A stretch of DNA of 32,339 nt from positions 1 through 32,339 of the forward strand of contig JADGQN010000004.1 of NCBI GenBank assembly GCA_017881765.1, in the 5' to 3' direction. This document shows positions 17,245 through 24,782 of the stretch, in pieces; position 1 is the first letter of the stretch; each line of letters opens with the position of its first letter. Origin of the DNA: Syntrophobacterales bacterium (lineage in GTDB: Bacteria; Desulfobacterota; Syntrophorhabdia; Syntrophorhabdales; WCHB1-27). The notes below the pieces were generated by a model that searched no databases, had not been told where the DNA came from, and was given only the letters and a program-made list of their open reading frames with translations. Position numbers and translations under genes: made by a program.

Positions 17245-18300
17245 ATGAAATTGGGGCGATTCATCGTTGACACACATGTTCATGCTCAGAGGCACGCGGC
17301 CGGGCCGGAGCTAAAAAAAGAGGGCGGGGTCCAGCAGAGCCAGAAAAAGATACCCTACAGAGATCTCGCCAAGATTATGCCTAAACTTCAGACGTACGAC
17401 AATTCTGAGCGGCTTCTCTATGACATGGAATGCTATGACGTCGATATGTGTATCCTTTGTTCGGCATTCGGAATGAACAACGAGATAAACGTGCAGCTCG
17501 TGGAAAAATATCCGGATAAGTTCCGGGCCCTGTGCCGCGCTAAGGAGACTGCGGATAAGGCACAAGCAGGCGAAATCGAATGGACGATGGAAGCCGCATG
17601 CGAGGAAATTGACAGGCTTCTCGCCACCGGTAAGTTCGTGGGAATCGGCGAGGGCATGCCCGCAAACTCGGATAATGCAAGAACGAAAAAGACATACAGC
17701 CACAGTCAGCGCATGGATGAACTCAGGCTCGTTATGAACGTGGCCCGCAAGCACCAGGTGCCCGTGCGGGTCCATACCGGGTCCCCCGGAGGATATCCCA
17801 TCAACTATACCTTCTGGCCGGAAAACTGGCATCCATACTGGATCCATGACCTTGCCACCGAATATCCTGATGTGACGATTGTCTTTGATCACGGAGGCAT
17901 GCAAGGGGGCAACATGGAAAACCTGGTAGATGAGTGTATCCAGGTGGCGGCCAATCACGACAATGTATATCTGGAAACGGGCCTCTACTGGACGGAACTC
18001 TACTATAAGGCCCTCCTCAACCCGAATGTGGGGCCCGAGAAATTGATTTGGGGCACGGATTGGGGCGCGAGTCAGCCGACCTATACCCATATCGGCGCCC
18101 ACCCCCAGACTTACACCTTCCAGGTCCGCAGCGAAGGGATCGTCACACATCAGGTAGATATCATGGGATGGAGTCTGAAACAGGTAAGCCGCCTTGATAT
18201 CTCACAGGACGACCTGAATCTGATCCTCGGAGGTAACGCGCTCAGGATCTATAAGATTAATTTTCCATTGACCCGGATGTTCAAACCGGTTTCACTCTAG
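17245..18300 (+). CDS. Amidohydrolase family 2 (ACMSD-type metal-dependent hydrolase/decarboxylase)
   Basis: The 351-aa TIM-barrel enzyme shows the family landmarks in order: VDTHVHAQ (residues 8-15, first metal-binding histidines), a glycine-rich GIGEGMP, VRVHTGSPGG (about 175), IVFDHGGMQGG (about 213), GTDWGASQP (about 272) and GGNALRIYKI near the end. Members decarboxylate or hydrolyse aromatic or unsaturated acids (ACMSD, gamma-resorcylate decarboxylase, 4-oxalomesaconate hydratase). The substrate cannot be assigned. An aromatic-degrading role would suit a syntrophic anaerobe, but this is inference. It is a single-gene unit with AAGGAGG before the ATG and a terminator after it. The long antisense ORF (17311-18150) is a shadow. 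Confidence 0.88.
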   Translation: MKLGRFIVDTHVHAQRHAAGPELKKEGGVQQSQKKIPYRDLAKIMPKLQTYDNSERLLYDMECYDVDMCILCSAFGMNNEINVQLVEKYPDKFRALCRAKETADKAQAGEIEWTMEAACEEIDRLLATGKFVGIGEGMPANSDNARTKKTYSHSQRMDELRLVMNVARKHQVPVRVHTGSPGGYPINYTFWPENWHPYWIHDLATEYPDVTIVFDHGGMQGGNMENLVDECIQVAANHDNVYLETGLYWTELYYKALLNPNVGPEKLIWGTDWGASQPTYTHIGAHPQTYTFQVRSEGIVTHQVDIMGWSLKQVSRLDISQDDLNLILGGNALRIYKINFPLTRMFKPVSL

Positions 18301-18325
18301 CTTCCTCGCATAGCACCGGTTGATT

Positions 18326-18360
18326 GATTACCGGTTGGCCGCCTGAGCCAACCGGTAATC
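18326..18360. repeat. Perfect 14-bp inverted repeat hairpin
   Basis: GATTACCGGTTGGC and GCCAACCGGTAATC are exact reverse complements around a seven-base loop. A further GATTAGTC/GACTAATC pair follows at about 18364-18411. Neither is followed by a T-run, so they are not classical terminators. They precede the real terminator and may be 3' stabilisers or repeats. Confidence 0.75.
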
Positions 18361-18411
18361 AGCGATTAGTCAATCGGTCAACCCGTCATCAGTAATCGTT
18401 CAACGACTAAT

Positions 18412-18443
18412 CAATCTCCCCGTTAAGCAGGGAGATTGTTTTT
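18412..18443 (+). terminator. Rho-independent terminator after the amidohydrolase gene
   Basis: CAATCTCCC and GGGAGATTG form a perfect nine-base-pair stem with a nine-base loop, followed directly by TTTTT. It ends the amidohydrolase transcript before gspA. Confidence 0.88.
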
Positions 18444-18586
18444 CCAGGATGCCTGGGCTACCCTTTAAGAAGTCTGACTAAAGAACAGGTTAAGGTTAAG
18501 CTTGAAAAACCTGAACCTAAGATGCGGGAATAGAATTTGCAGAGCTACAGGTTTAGGCGTTTAAGTTTACTCATCACCAGGAAGAC

Positions 18587-20212
18587 ATGTACAAAGAACA
18601 TTTCGGCCTGAAGGAAAAGCCTTTTTCGATATCACCGAACCCGCACTATTTCTATATGAGCGAGGGGCATCGGGAGGCCATGGCTCATTTGTTGTACGGT
18701 ATCAAGGGTGAGGGCGGCTTTGTGCTGCTCACCGGAGAGGTCGGAACCGGCAAGACAACCGTCTGCCGTGCTTTGCTGCAGCTCGTGCCCCAAGACCTGG
18801 AGATTGCCTTCCTCCTCAATCCGCCCATGACCGTTGGGGAATTGCTGGCGACTCTCTGCGACGAGTTCGGGATCAGCTACCCCTCCGATACGACGAGCGT
18901 AAAGGACTTTGTGAGACTGATCCAGGCCTATCTTCTCGACACACATGCCAGGGGTCACAGGGCTGTTCTCGTGGTCGAGGAGGCCCAGAACCTCAGCACA
19001 GAGGTGCTCGAGCAGATACGGTTGCTGACCAACCTCGAGACGAATGAGTACAAACTTCTCCAGATCATTATGATCGGACAGCCGGAACTGAGAGACAAAC
19101 TGCGGCAACCCGAACTGCGCCAGCTCTCGCAAAGGATCACAGCACGATACCACCTCGGCCCTCTCTCAAGGAAGGATATCCCCGAATACGTCAGCTTCCG
19201 CTTATTGACGGGAGGTCTGCGACGTGGTCGCCAATTGTTCCCTGCGCACACGCTGAAAAAGCTTTACCGACTGAGCGGAGGGGTACCGAGACTGATGAAT
19301 GCGATTTGTGACAGGGCATTACTCGGAGCCTATGTCCAGCGAAAAGAGCGGGTCGACACAAAGACGCTTTTGACAGCAGCATCCGAGGTATTCGGCGATG
19401 GGAGTTATCGGAGGCAGAGCCGGAAGATGTATCAGGGGATGGCTGCAGGTTTGGCCCTGCTCCTCTGTACTGCTGTCGCGGCAACATATTTGCAGAGAAC
19501 TGGACCATGGACTGGAGCGGGCGACAGGACACTTGCGGAGGAACACCGCGTCAAGGCAGATCCAGCCGTTGCGGTGGGGATTCCCATGGAGAAGTCGGTC
19601 GATCTTACCCTCCTTGGTACAAAGGAGGCGGCCTATCAAGCGCTCTTCAGGGCATGGCAGATCCAGTACAAGCCAGAGGAGGGACAGACGGTATGTGAAC
19701 AGGCCCGGGAGCAAGGTTTACGATGTCTTGAAGACGGCAAGGGCGATATGAGTAACCTCCGGGAAGGCAACAGGCCGGCTGTGCTGCGCCTGCATGATGA
19801 AAGAGGCGGCGAGTACTATGTGACGTTGACCGGCGTCGAGGGAGAGACCACGACCTGTGTGATCGGTAACGTAACGGAGATCTTCGATGTCACAAAAATT
19901 ATTGAGCAGTGGTCCGGCGACTACCTCCTTCTCTGGCGGGTGGCCTCGGACTATAAGGAGAAACTGAGGCCGGGGAGACGTGGCCCTCTCGTGGCCTGGC
20001 TTACCAGGGAACTGGCGCTGGCCCAGGGACGGACGGCACGGCCCGGATTCGGGCAGGTATATGACGAGGAGATCGTGAGACAGGTGAAGGAATTTCAGCG
20101 TGCCAAGGGGCTGACACCCGACGGCGTAGCCGGTCTGGGGACAATACTGAAGCTGACTGCGGCGGCGGGTAGTGGCGAGCCCGCACTCAATGAAGCAAAG
20201 GCGGCCAATTAG
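18587..20212 (+). CDS. gspA: GspA/ExeA-like AAA ATPase of type II secretion
   Basis: GspA (ExeA) with GspB helps assemble the secretin through the peptidoglycan. The 541-aa length matches Aeromonas ExeA (about 547). The start MYKEHFGLKEKPFSISPNP is diagnostic. Walker A is GEVGTGKT (residues 50-57) and Walker B is AVLVVEEAQNL (about 125-135). One membrane segment lies near 281-303 (GMAAGLALLLCTAVAATYL). The periplasmic part has a C39-like region with SGDYLLLWR, then a peptidoglycan-binding domain near 495-535 (VKEFQRAKGLTPDGVAGLGT). AGGAAG lies upstream of the ATG. gspB follows after two bases. The other gsp genes in this window lie about 10 kb away. Confidence 0.93.
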   Translation: MYKEHFGLKEKPFSISPNPHYFYMSEGHREAMAHLLYGIKGEGGFVLLTGEVGTGKTTVCRALLQLVPQDLEIAFLLNPPMTVGELLATLCDEFGISYPSDTTSVKDFVRLIQAYLLDTHARGHRAVLVVEEAQNLSTEVLEQIRLLTNLETNEYKLLQIIMIGQPELRDKLRQPELRQLSQRITARYHLGPLSRKDIPEYVSFRLLTGGLRRGRQLFPAHTLKKLYRLSGGVPRLMNAICDRALLGAYVQRKERVDTKTLLTAASEVFGDGSYRRQSRKMYQGMAAGLALLLCTAVAATYLQRTGPWTGAGDRTLAEEHRVKADPAVAVGIPMEKSVDLTLLGTKEAAYQALFRAWQIQYKPEEGQTVCEQAREQGLRCLEDGKGDMSNLREGNRPAVLRLHDERGGEYYVTLTGVEGETTTCVIGNVTEIFDVTKIIEQWSGDYLLLWRVASDYKEKLRPGRRGPLVAWLTRELALAQGRTARPGFGQVYDEEIVRQVKEFQRAKGLTPDGVAGLGTILKLTAAAGSGEPALNEAKAAN

Positions 20213-20214
20213 GC

Positions 20215-20910
20215 ATGTCTTATATTCTTGAGGCCCTTAAGAGAGCGGAGCAAAGAAGCGAGGAAGGGGAAGTACCGCATCTCCTCTCGTGTCAGGACGT
20301 CACTGAGCGCAAGAGAGGCCCTCTGTGGGCTTATCTGCTCGTTGCAGCCCTGCTCCTGAATGCCGGCATGATCTTCTGGTGGGCACATTCCTGGTGGTCG
20401 GAAGAACGACAGACCGTCGTGCAGCCGCCGGCCATTCACCCACAGCTGCCGGTGGCGCTCGCAGAGCCCCCAGTCAAAACAATAGGACCAAACCGGCCCA
20501 CCGCCATGCAGGAGGTCCCCGGGGAAGCCCCCTTCAATAAGCCCCGGGTAAACGCTCTCCGTAAGGTAGGGCGAGACGATGCCCCGTCATCCGACAGTCG
20601 AAAGACGAGACCTATTGCCAGCGCGTCGGCCAAGCCGGAAACGCGCACGGAAAACAGGGTAGCACCGCACGCACGGATGGTCAGCCTGTCTGAACTTCCG
20701 TCTGCTGTCAGAAGCAGCTTGCCGGGCTTCAGGGTCTCTGGCCACGCGTATAGTCCCGACCCGGGCTCCCGCGTCGTACGGATCAATGAACAGATCCTCC
20801 AGGAAGGGCAGAGCCTGGCTCCGGGGCTGAAGGTAGAGGAGATTACGCCCAATGGCATTGTGCTCGGTTATCAGGGTTACCGCTTTCAGATTGACATTAA
20901 CGCGAACTGA
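20215..20910 (+). CDS. gspB: GspB-like type II secretion assembly protein
   Basis: The 231-aa protein opens with MSYILEALKRAEQRSEEGE, the hallmark of GspB/PulB-type N-termini. One membrane helix follows near residues 37-59 (LWAYLLVAALLLNAGMIFWWA), then a Pro-rich periplasmic linker. The C-terminal T2SSB domain (about 159-231) contains LPSAVRSSLPGFRVSGHAYS and a GYQGYRFQIDI end. It works with GspA to place the secretin. It lies two bases after gspA and is surely co-transcribed. Confidence 0.92.
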   Translation: MSYILEALKRAEQRSEEGEVPHLLSCQDVTERKRGPLWAYLLVAALLLNAGMIFWWAHSWWSEERQTVVQPPAIHPQLPVALAEPPVKTIGPNRPTAMQEVPGEAPFNKPRVNALRKVGRDDAPSSDSRKTRPIASASAKPETRTENRVAPHARMVSLSELPSAVRSSLPGFRVSGHAYSPDPGSRVVRINEQILQEGQSLAPGLKVEEITPNGIVLGYQGYRFQIDINAN

Positions 20911-20942
20911 TCTGTGAGACCGGTTCGCTGGTTTCTTTGGTT

Positions 20943-20979
20943 TTTCTCGTTTCTTTGGTTTCTCCGGTTAAACGAGAAA
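20943..20979. other. Perfect 10-bp stem-loop in the gspB-HDOD gap
   Basis: TTTCTCGTTT pairs exactly with AAACGAGAAA around a 17-base loop. TTTCTTTGGTTT is also repeated directly in this gap. There is no trailing T-run on the plus strand, so it may be an attenuator or RNA-processing site rather than a terminator. Confidence 0.5.
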
Positions 20980-21041
20980 TTGAGGCTGCCGCGGGCGGCA
21001 TGGTGGTTACTGCGTTCCTGATATGTAATTGAGAGCGGTTG

Positions 21042-22301
21042 ATGCAGGACGAGCACACCAAAGAGGTCCTGGAAAAACTCCAGTCCGGGTACGGACTTCC
21101 CTCGCTCTCCCCGGTCGCCATAAAACTCATTGAACTCGCCTCAAACGACGCCAGTTCAGCACGTGACCTTGCGGGGCTGATCGAAAAGGACCCATCGCTC
21201 ACGGTTCGCGTACTCAAGCTGGCCAACAGCGCATTCTTCAGATCCGCCTATCCGTCTACAACGGTCCAGCAAGCGATCATGAGGATCGGTTTTCACCAGT
21301 TGAGAGTGCTTGCCTTGTCGCTCTCTCTGAGGGAGACGTTCCCGATGGGCAAGACCGGACAGATGGATTATGAACTGTTCTGGCGCTCTTCTCTCTACCG
21401 GGGCCTCCTGGCAAGGTCCCTCGCCCGCCAGCTCAAGGCGTGCGACCCGGAGGAAGCTTTTGTGGCAGGGCTTACCCTGGAGATAGGCTTTCTGATTTTC
21501 CTTGAACTCTACATGAAGCGAAACGAACAGGTTTCGGACAGATCTTTTTACCCCGTAGAGCTCCTCCTCTCGTGGGAGACGCAAAGCTTCGGGATCAACC
21601 ACAGGGAGATCGGCGAAATAGCCTTGAGGTACTGGAAGTTCCCTGAAAAGATTGTTGCATGCCAGGGCTTTTCGTCGCTTGAGGGACAAGTCGAGCCGGC
21701 AGGTCTTTCTCGCATATGCCGCATGGCGCAAGACCTTTCGGCCCTCATCTGCCAGCCTGACGCTGACTTTCACAACATTTATCAGGCGGCGGCGTCACAC
21801 CTCGGCGTGGGCCAGGAAATCATCAACGAGGCGGTGATCACGACCCTGAAGGAGGTGAACGAGACCGCGGACGCCCTCAAGCTGCAGGTTGAGACCGAAA
21901 AGGATACATTTTTGCTACTGGAGAAAGCTCGCGACACTCTGGGTCGCCTCTCCGAGCAGATCTTGCAGCAACAGCGCAACATTCCGAGAGATTTCCACGG
22001 GAATCTATCCAGCGAGCTCGGCGATTCCTTGCCCTCCTTCGAGACCCTCAGGGATCGAGAGGATCAGAAACAGACGATTGCGTATACGCTGGAAGCGGTC
22101 GCCCACGAGATTCGCAACCCTCTTACCGCGGTGGGTGGATTTGCGCGCAGGCTTGCAAAGACCATGGACCCTTCTTCTAATAACTGGAGGTATGTGGAAG
22201 CCATCCTTGAGGAGGCAAAGAAGCTGGAGCAGTCGCTCAACGAGATGGGTAACGACTTAGGCAGAGCCGGAGATACAGGTAAAAACAAAAACGAAGGTTG
22301 A
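21042..22301 (+). CDS. HDOD protein with C-terminal histidine-kinase DHp segment, no ATPase domain
   Basis: Residues about 16-215 form an HDOD domain (LPSLSPVAIKLIELASND, SLTVRVLKLANSAFF, AGLTLEIGFLIFLELY), a non-catalytic HD relative used in signalling. A coiled region (about 265-315) leads to a HisKA-type helix pair with the H-box VAHEIRNPLTAVGGF (His355). The protein ends at 419 aa without any N, G1 or G2 box, so it cannot phosphorylate itself. It could be phosphorylated in trans or act as a dimer scaffold. A copy of the recB coding repeat sits at about residues 317-331, between coil and DHp. I prefer ATG 21042 to the track's TTG 21039. It lies on the same strand as gspAB. Confidence 0.88.
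   Translation: MQDEHTKEVLEKLQSGYGLPSLSPVAIKLIELASNDASSARDLAGLIEKDPSLTVRVLKLANSAFFRSAYPSTTVQQAIMRIGFHQLRVLALSLSLRETFPMGKTGQMDYELFWRSSLYRGLLARSLARQLKACDPEEAFVAGLTLEIGFLIFLELYMKRNEQVSDRSFYPVELLLSWETQSFGINHREIGEIALRYWKFPEKIVACQGFSSLEGQVEPAGLSRICRMAQDLSALICQPDADFHNIYQAAASHLGVGQEIINEAVITTLKEVNETADALKLQVETEKDTFLLLEKARDTLGRLSEQILQQQRNIPRDFHGNLSSELGDSLPSFETLRDREDQKQTIAYTLEAVAHEIRNPLTAVGGFARRLAKTMDPSSNNWRYVEAILEEAKKLEQSLNEMGNDLGRAGDTGKNKNEG
21990..22034 (+). repeat. Diverged copy of the in-frame coding repeat, within the HDOD gene
   Basis: GGGAATCTATCCAGCGAGC and the next seven bases match the recB copy-2 core at 23 of 26 positions and are read in the same frame, giving GNLSSELGD. Immediately upstream, GATTTCCACGGG corresponds to the left arm of recB copy 1, here joined without the spacer. 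The arms AGATT and AATCT are complementary. Confidence 0.68.
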
Positions 22302-22313
22302 GGAAAAAAAGCA

Positions 22314-22344
22314 AAGGACAGGTTAAGAAAGGGTCCTTGTTTTT
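22314..22344. terminator. Possible bidirectional terminator between convergent genes
   Basis: AAGGAC and GTCCTT form a short stem with an A-run on the left and GTTTTT on the right. It lies in the 57-base gap between the converging HDOD and PHP-phosphotransferase genes. The stem is only six base pairs. Confidence 0.5.
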
Positions 22345-22358
22345 GCCTGGTTCTCTAA

Positions 22359-23879
22359 TTATCGCGCAGATTCGAACTGAGCCAGGGCCTTTTCCGCCTC
22401 CACCAATACGCGCCAGAGGTTTTCACCGTCGCCCAGACCCACTTTAATCAGAAACGAGGCAATACTCAAATCGGTACGTGCCCGAAACAGTTCCACCTGG
22501 TTCAGGAAATCTTTGCTCGTCTGCGTTGCGGCTGAGAGATAAGTATCCAGGAAAACGTCTTCAGGAATTTCCTGCAGGATGTCAGGGTAATCGAGCAGTT
22601 GATTGCTGAATTGGGCAAGAAAAGTGCCCACATCGAACGCCGGCGGAAGAGAGAATGAGCTGCTGAAATCAATCGCGGCTATGTAAAGCGTCTCACGCCT
22701 ATTCATATTATCCTGCCCGACATAAATGTTCTTAAGATGGTAATCCCCGTGGCCCTGAACCAGCTGTTCGGGGTGGCTCTCGTACAAGGACATCTCCGCT
22801 TTACGCACCGCCTCCATGGTCTCCCGCGCCCGCCGTGTGTGTGGGTGCTGGATCTTTTCGAAACGCTCGACATACCTGACCAGGCGCTTCTGCTCTATTT
22901 CGATGAATTCCTCGGGGGGGCTGATCGTGAGTCTCTGATTGTGGAGGCGGGCCAGCCACTGTGCCGAAAGCTGAACAAATAGTTTCGCGTCTTCGATGCC
23001 GGACCGGATCAGCTTTTCAAAGAGCGAATTGCCGCGCAGACCCTGTTCGATCAGGACCATCTCTTCATTGTCGTGTTCAATCGTCCTCGGGACACGGTAC
23101 ATACCCCGGTCGAAGCCATGGCGGGCGATCTCTTCCATTATGTAAAACGCCCTCTCCGCAGACTGCCATTTCTCGCCGGCATCGAACTTTCTGATGATGA
23201 TTCTCTCCCTGGCCTCGTCATCCCCCTTTGTGCCTATGGTTATCTCATCGACACGGACGTTGGAACCCGCCCGTGGGATCTCCTTGAAAAAGGGTCGGCA
23301 GCGGCCTTTCTTGAGTTCCTCGGCCAAATCCGTCATGGTTTCCGCCGGATGGTCGAAGAGGGTCGGATAGACGCCTGCATAGGTCGCGCCGTGTGTATCC
23401 GTTCCAGCAATCGCATTGAACCTGTATCGATGCCAGTCCCTCAAGCCCCTCGTGTTTTCAGCAACCGAATGGTTTGAACTGAAGATCTCCACCCCGTCAA
23501 GAAGAGGATTCAATAGTGTTTCCGGCCCAGGCTTTTTCCCGTGCCTGTACGGATGCGCCAGGACCAACGCTGCTTGCGGCCACTTTGTCCGGATAGTGGC
23601 AACAGGCGTTCCTCTGGGAATGACCTCGTCGGCTCCATACACGAGCAGATCACCCATATCAGCGGTAGAGACCTCCTGACCGGACAGAATCAGGAAATAG
23701 TCGGCCATTTGCGCCTTTCTCCTGAGCACCTTCAATTCGCTCTCAGGCCACAAAAAGTGATGATCGGTTATGACAACCCCCTGCAGACCTTTCCTGTAAG
23801 TCTGCCTGAGCAGATCTTCAGCGCTGACGTTGCTGCATGAAGAATGCTCAGCGGTGTGGCAATGCATCTCCAGTAACAT
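22359..23879 (-). CDS. PHP-domain phosphoesterase fused to an aminoglycoside-phosphotransferase-like kinase
   Basis: Residues 1 to about 210 form a PHP domain with MHCHTAEHSSCS, VVITDHH, SGQEVS, VLAHPYRHGK and IAGTDTHG, which supply the usual metal ligands. Residues about 225-480 resemble the APH/choline kinase fold. IRKFDAGEKWQSAERAF is a likely ATP-binding lysine region, VQGHGDYHLKNIYV is the catalytic loop (HGDxxxxN) and AIDFSSSF is the DFG-like metal site. Both active sites look intact, so one chain may both add and remove phosphate groups on a small molecule. The substrate is unknown; antibiotic resistance is not implied. The start 23879 has AGAGG nearby; ATG 23867 is possible. It is the last gene of the histidine-kinase operon. 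Confidence 0.87.
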   Translation of the reverse strand: MLLEMHCHTAEHSSCSNVSAEDLLRQTYRKGLQGVVITDHHFLWPESELKVLRRKAQMADYFLILSGQEVSTADMGDLLVYGADEVIPRGTPVATIRTKWPQAALVLAHPYRHGKKPGPETLLNPLLDGVEIFSSNHSVAENTRGLRDWHRYRFNAIAGTDTHGATYAGVYPTLFDHPAETMTDLAEELKKGRCRPFFKEIPRAGSNVRVDEITIGTKGDDEARERIIIRKFDAGEKWQSAERAFYIMEEIARHGFDRGMYRVPRTIEHDNEEMVLIEQGLRGNSLFEKLIRSGIEDAKLFVQLSAQWLARLHNQRLTISPPEEFIEIEQKRLVRYVERFEKIQHPHTRRARETMEAVRKAEMSLYESHPEQLVQGHGDYHLKNIYVGQDNMNRRETLYIAAIDFSSSFSLPPAFDVGTFLAQFSNQLLDYPDILQEIPEDVFLDTYLSAATQTSKDFLNQVELFRARTDLSIASFLIKVGLGDGENLWRVLVEAEKALAQFESAR

Positions 23880-23909
23880 TGGACCTCTGGAACAAGGACG
23901 CTACGGTAC

Positions 23910-24176
23910 TTAATTTAATATCGTATCGATATGGGCGCAACCAAGCGCATCAAAAGGCATTACGCTTTTCAGGAAGTTGAGCTTTCCGCGCGCTTGCCCC
24001 GATCCTGATGTTTCCCGGAAGGCTCTTACACGTTGCAGAAGAGGCTCGCTCGCCAGGCCCATCTCCTTCAGGACGTCGACAAACTCATTCCCCGTGGCCC
24101 TGCAGACTGCGGTTGCCTTATCGAGAGAAGCTTGATCGAGGTACCCGCCCTTCAGCAGAATCTCTTCCAGGCTGAT
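23910..24176 (-). CDS. Small MshEN/GspE-N-like protein with apparent ATC start (absent from ORF track)
   Basis: On the minus strand an open frame of 88 codons ends in TAA at 23910, 30 bases before the next gene. The protein reads SLEEILLKGGYLDQASLDKA ... TGNEFVDVLKEMGLASEPLL, the helical L..LL..GY+....L..A pattern of MshEN/GspE N-terminal domains that bind c-di-GMP or nucleotides in other proteins. A stop lies just upstream and no ATG, GTG or TTG fits. GGAGG (24183-24187) sits six bases before an ATC at 24176; CTG 24170 is the only other reasonable start. It is either a rare-start gene or one whose ATG has mutated. Protein-like composition and tight operon fit favour a real or recently real gene. 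Confidence 0.65.
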   Translation of the reverse strand: MSLEEILLKGGYLDQASLDKATAVCRATGNEFVDVLKEMGLASEPLLQRVRAFRETSGSGQARGKLNFLKSVMPFDALGCAHIDTILN

Positions 24177-24305
24177 AAAGCACCTCCGTCAGAGTTGTAC
24201 GGCGGCTATGGAATACCCGCGGTTAGCTGCCTGCGAAATAAGCTGATCCGTTCAATCCTGTGTGCAGGGGAGCGCCCGGAATAAGGGGGACAAACTCCAC
24301 TCCTG

Positions 24306-24782
24306 TCACCAGTAATTGATGCCGGATTTCCTTTTCCAATCAGGATCGAACTGGTCCTCAAAATAATTCTCCAGTTTTTCGAGAAGCCGCTTCCACCCCT
24401 TCTTGTATTCTTGGGTAAGGATATCTTCGAGAAAGGGAAGTATCTCCCCCAGCTTGTCTTTCGGAAGATAGGCACGCGCACCCAGGTCGTGAGACTTTTT
24501 CAAGGCCTCAGGGCTGAGCGCGTGGGCTGTGAGCATGCCCACCTTAAGATCCCGTTTCACAGCCAGCTCAAGGAGGTCGAAGCCTCGCACGCCCATGATA
24601 TCAAGGATTACGATATCGTACGGGTTAGCGTTTATCAGCTCAACCCCTTTCTCGTAGGTGGTCGCCTTATCGACCTGACAGTTCGGGCAAGAGTCCTTTA
24701 TCTCTCCCTCCAATACGGCCAGCACATCAGGTTCGTCATCCACGGCTAGAATTCTTTTACCATCCAAAACCGATGCTGTCAT
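24306..24782 (-). CDS. Single-domain response regulator with C-terminal helical tail
   Basis: The 158-aa protein is a receiver domain with all key residues: Asp15/Asp16 (LAVDDEPD), phospho-acceptor Asp61 (IVILDIMGVRGFDLL), Thr85 (MLTAHA) and Lys108 (YLPKDK). After about residue 118 comes a basic/acidic helical tail (KKGWKRLLEKLENYFEDQF) rather than a DNA-binding domain, so output is probably protein-protein. Its ATG overlaps the kinase stop by four bases (ATGA), pairing the two. About 130 bases separate it from the small MshEN-like gene. Confidence 0.93.
   Translation of the reverse strand: MTASVLDGKRILAVDDEPDVLAVLEGEIKDSCPNCQVDKATTYEKGVELINANPYDIVILDIMGVRGFDLLELAVKRDLKVGMLTAHALSPEALKKSHDLGARAYLPKDKLGEILPFLEDILTQEYKKGWKRLLEKLENYFEDQFDPDWKRKSGINYW

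Noticed and set aside
17311-18150. 279-aa minus-strand ORF
   Set aside because: Antisense to the well-supported amidohydrolase, with no ribosome binding site or domain.
22359-23879. Antibiotic-resistance aminoglycoside phosphotransferase
   Set aside because: The kinase fold is shared with many metabolic kinases, and the PHP fusion and signalling context do not indicate resistance.
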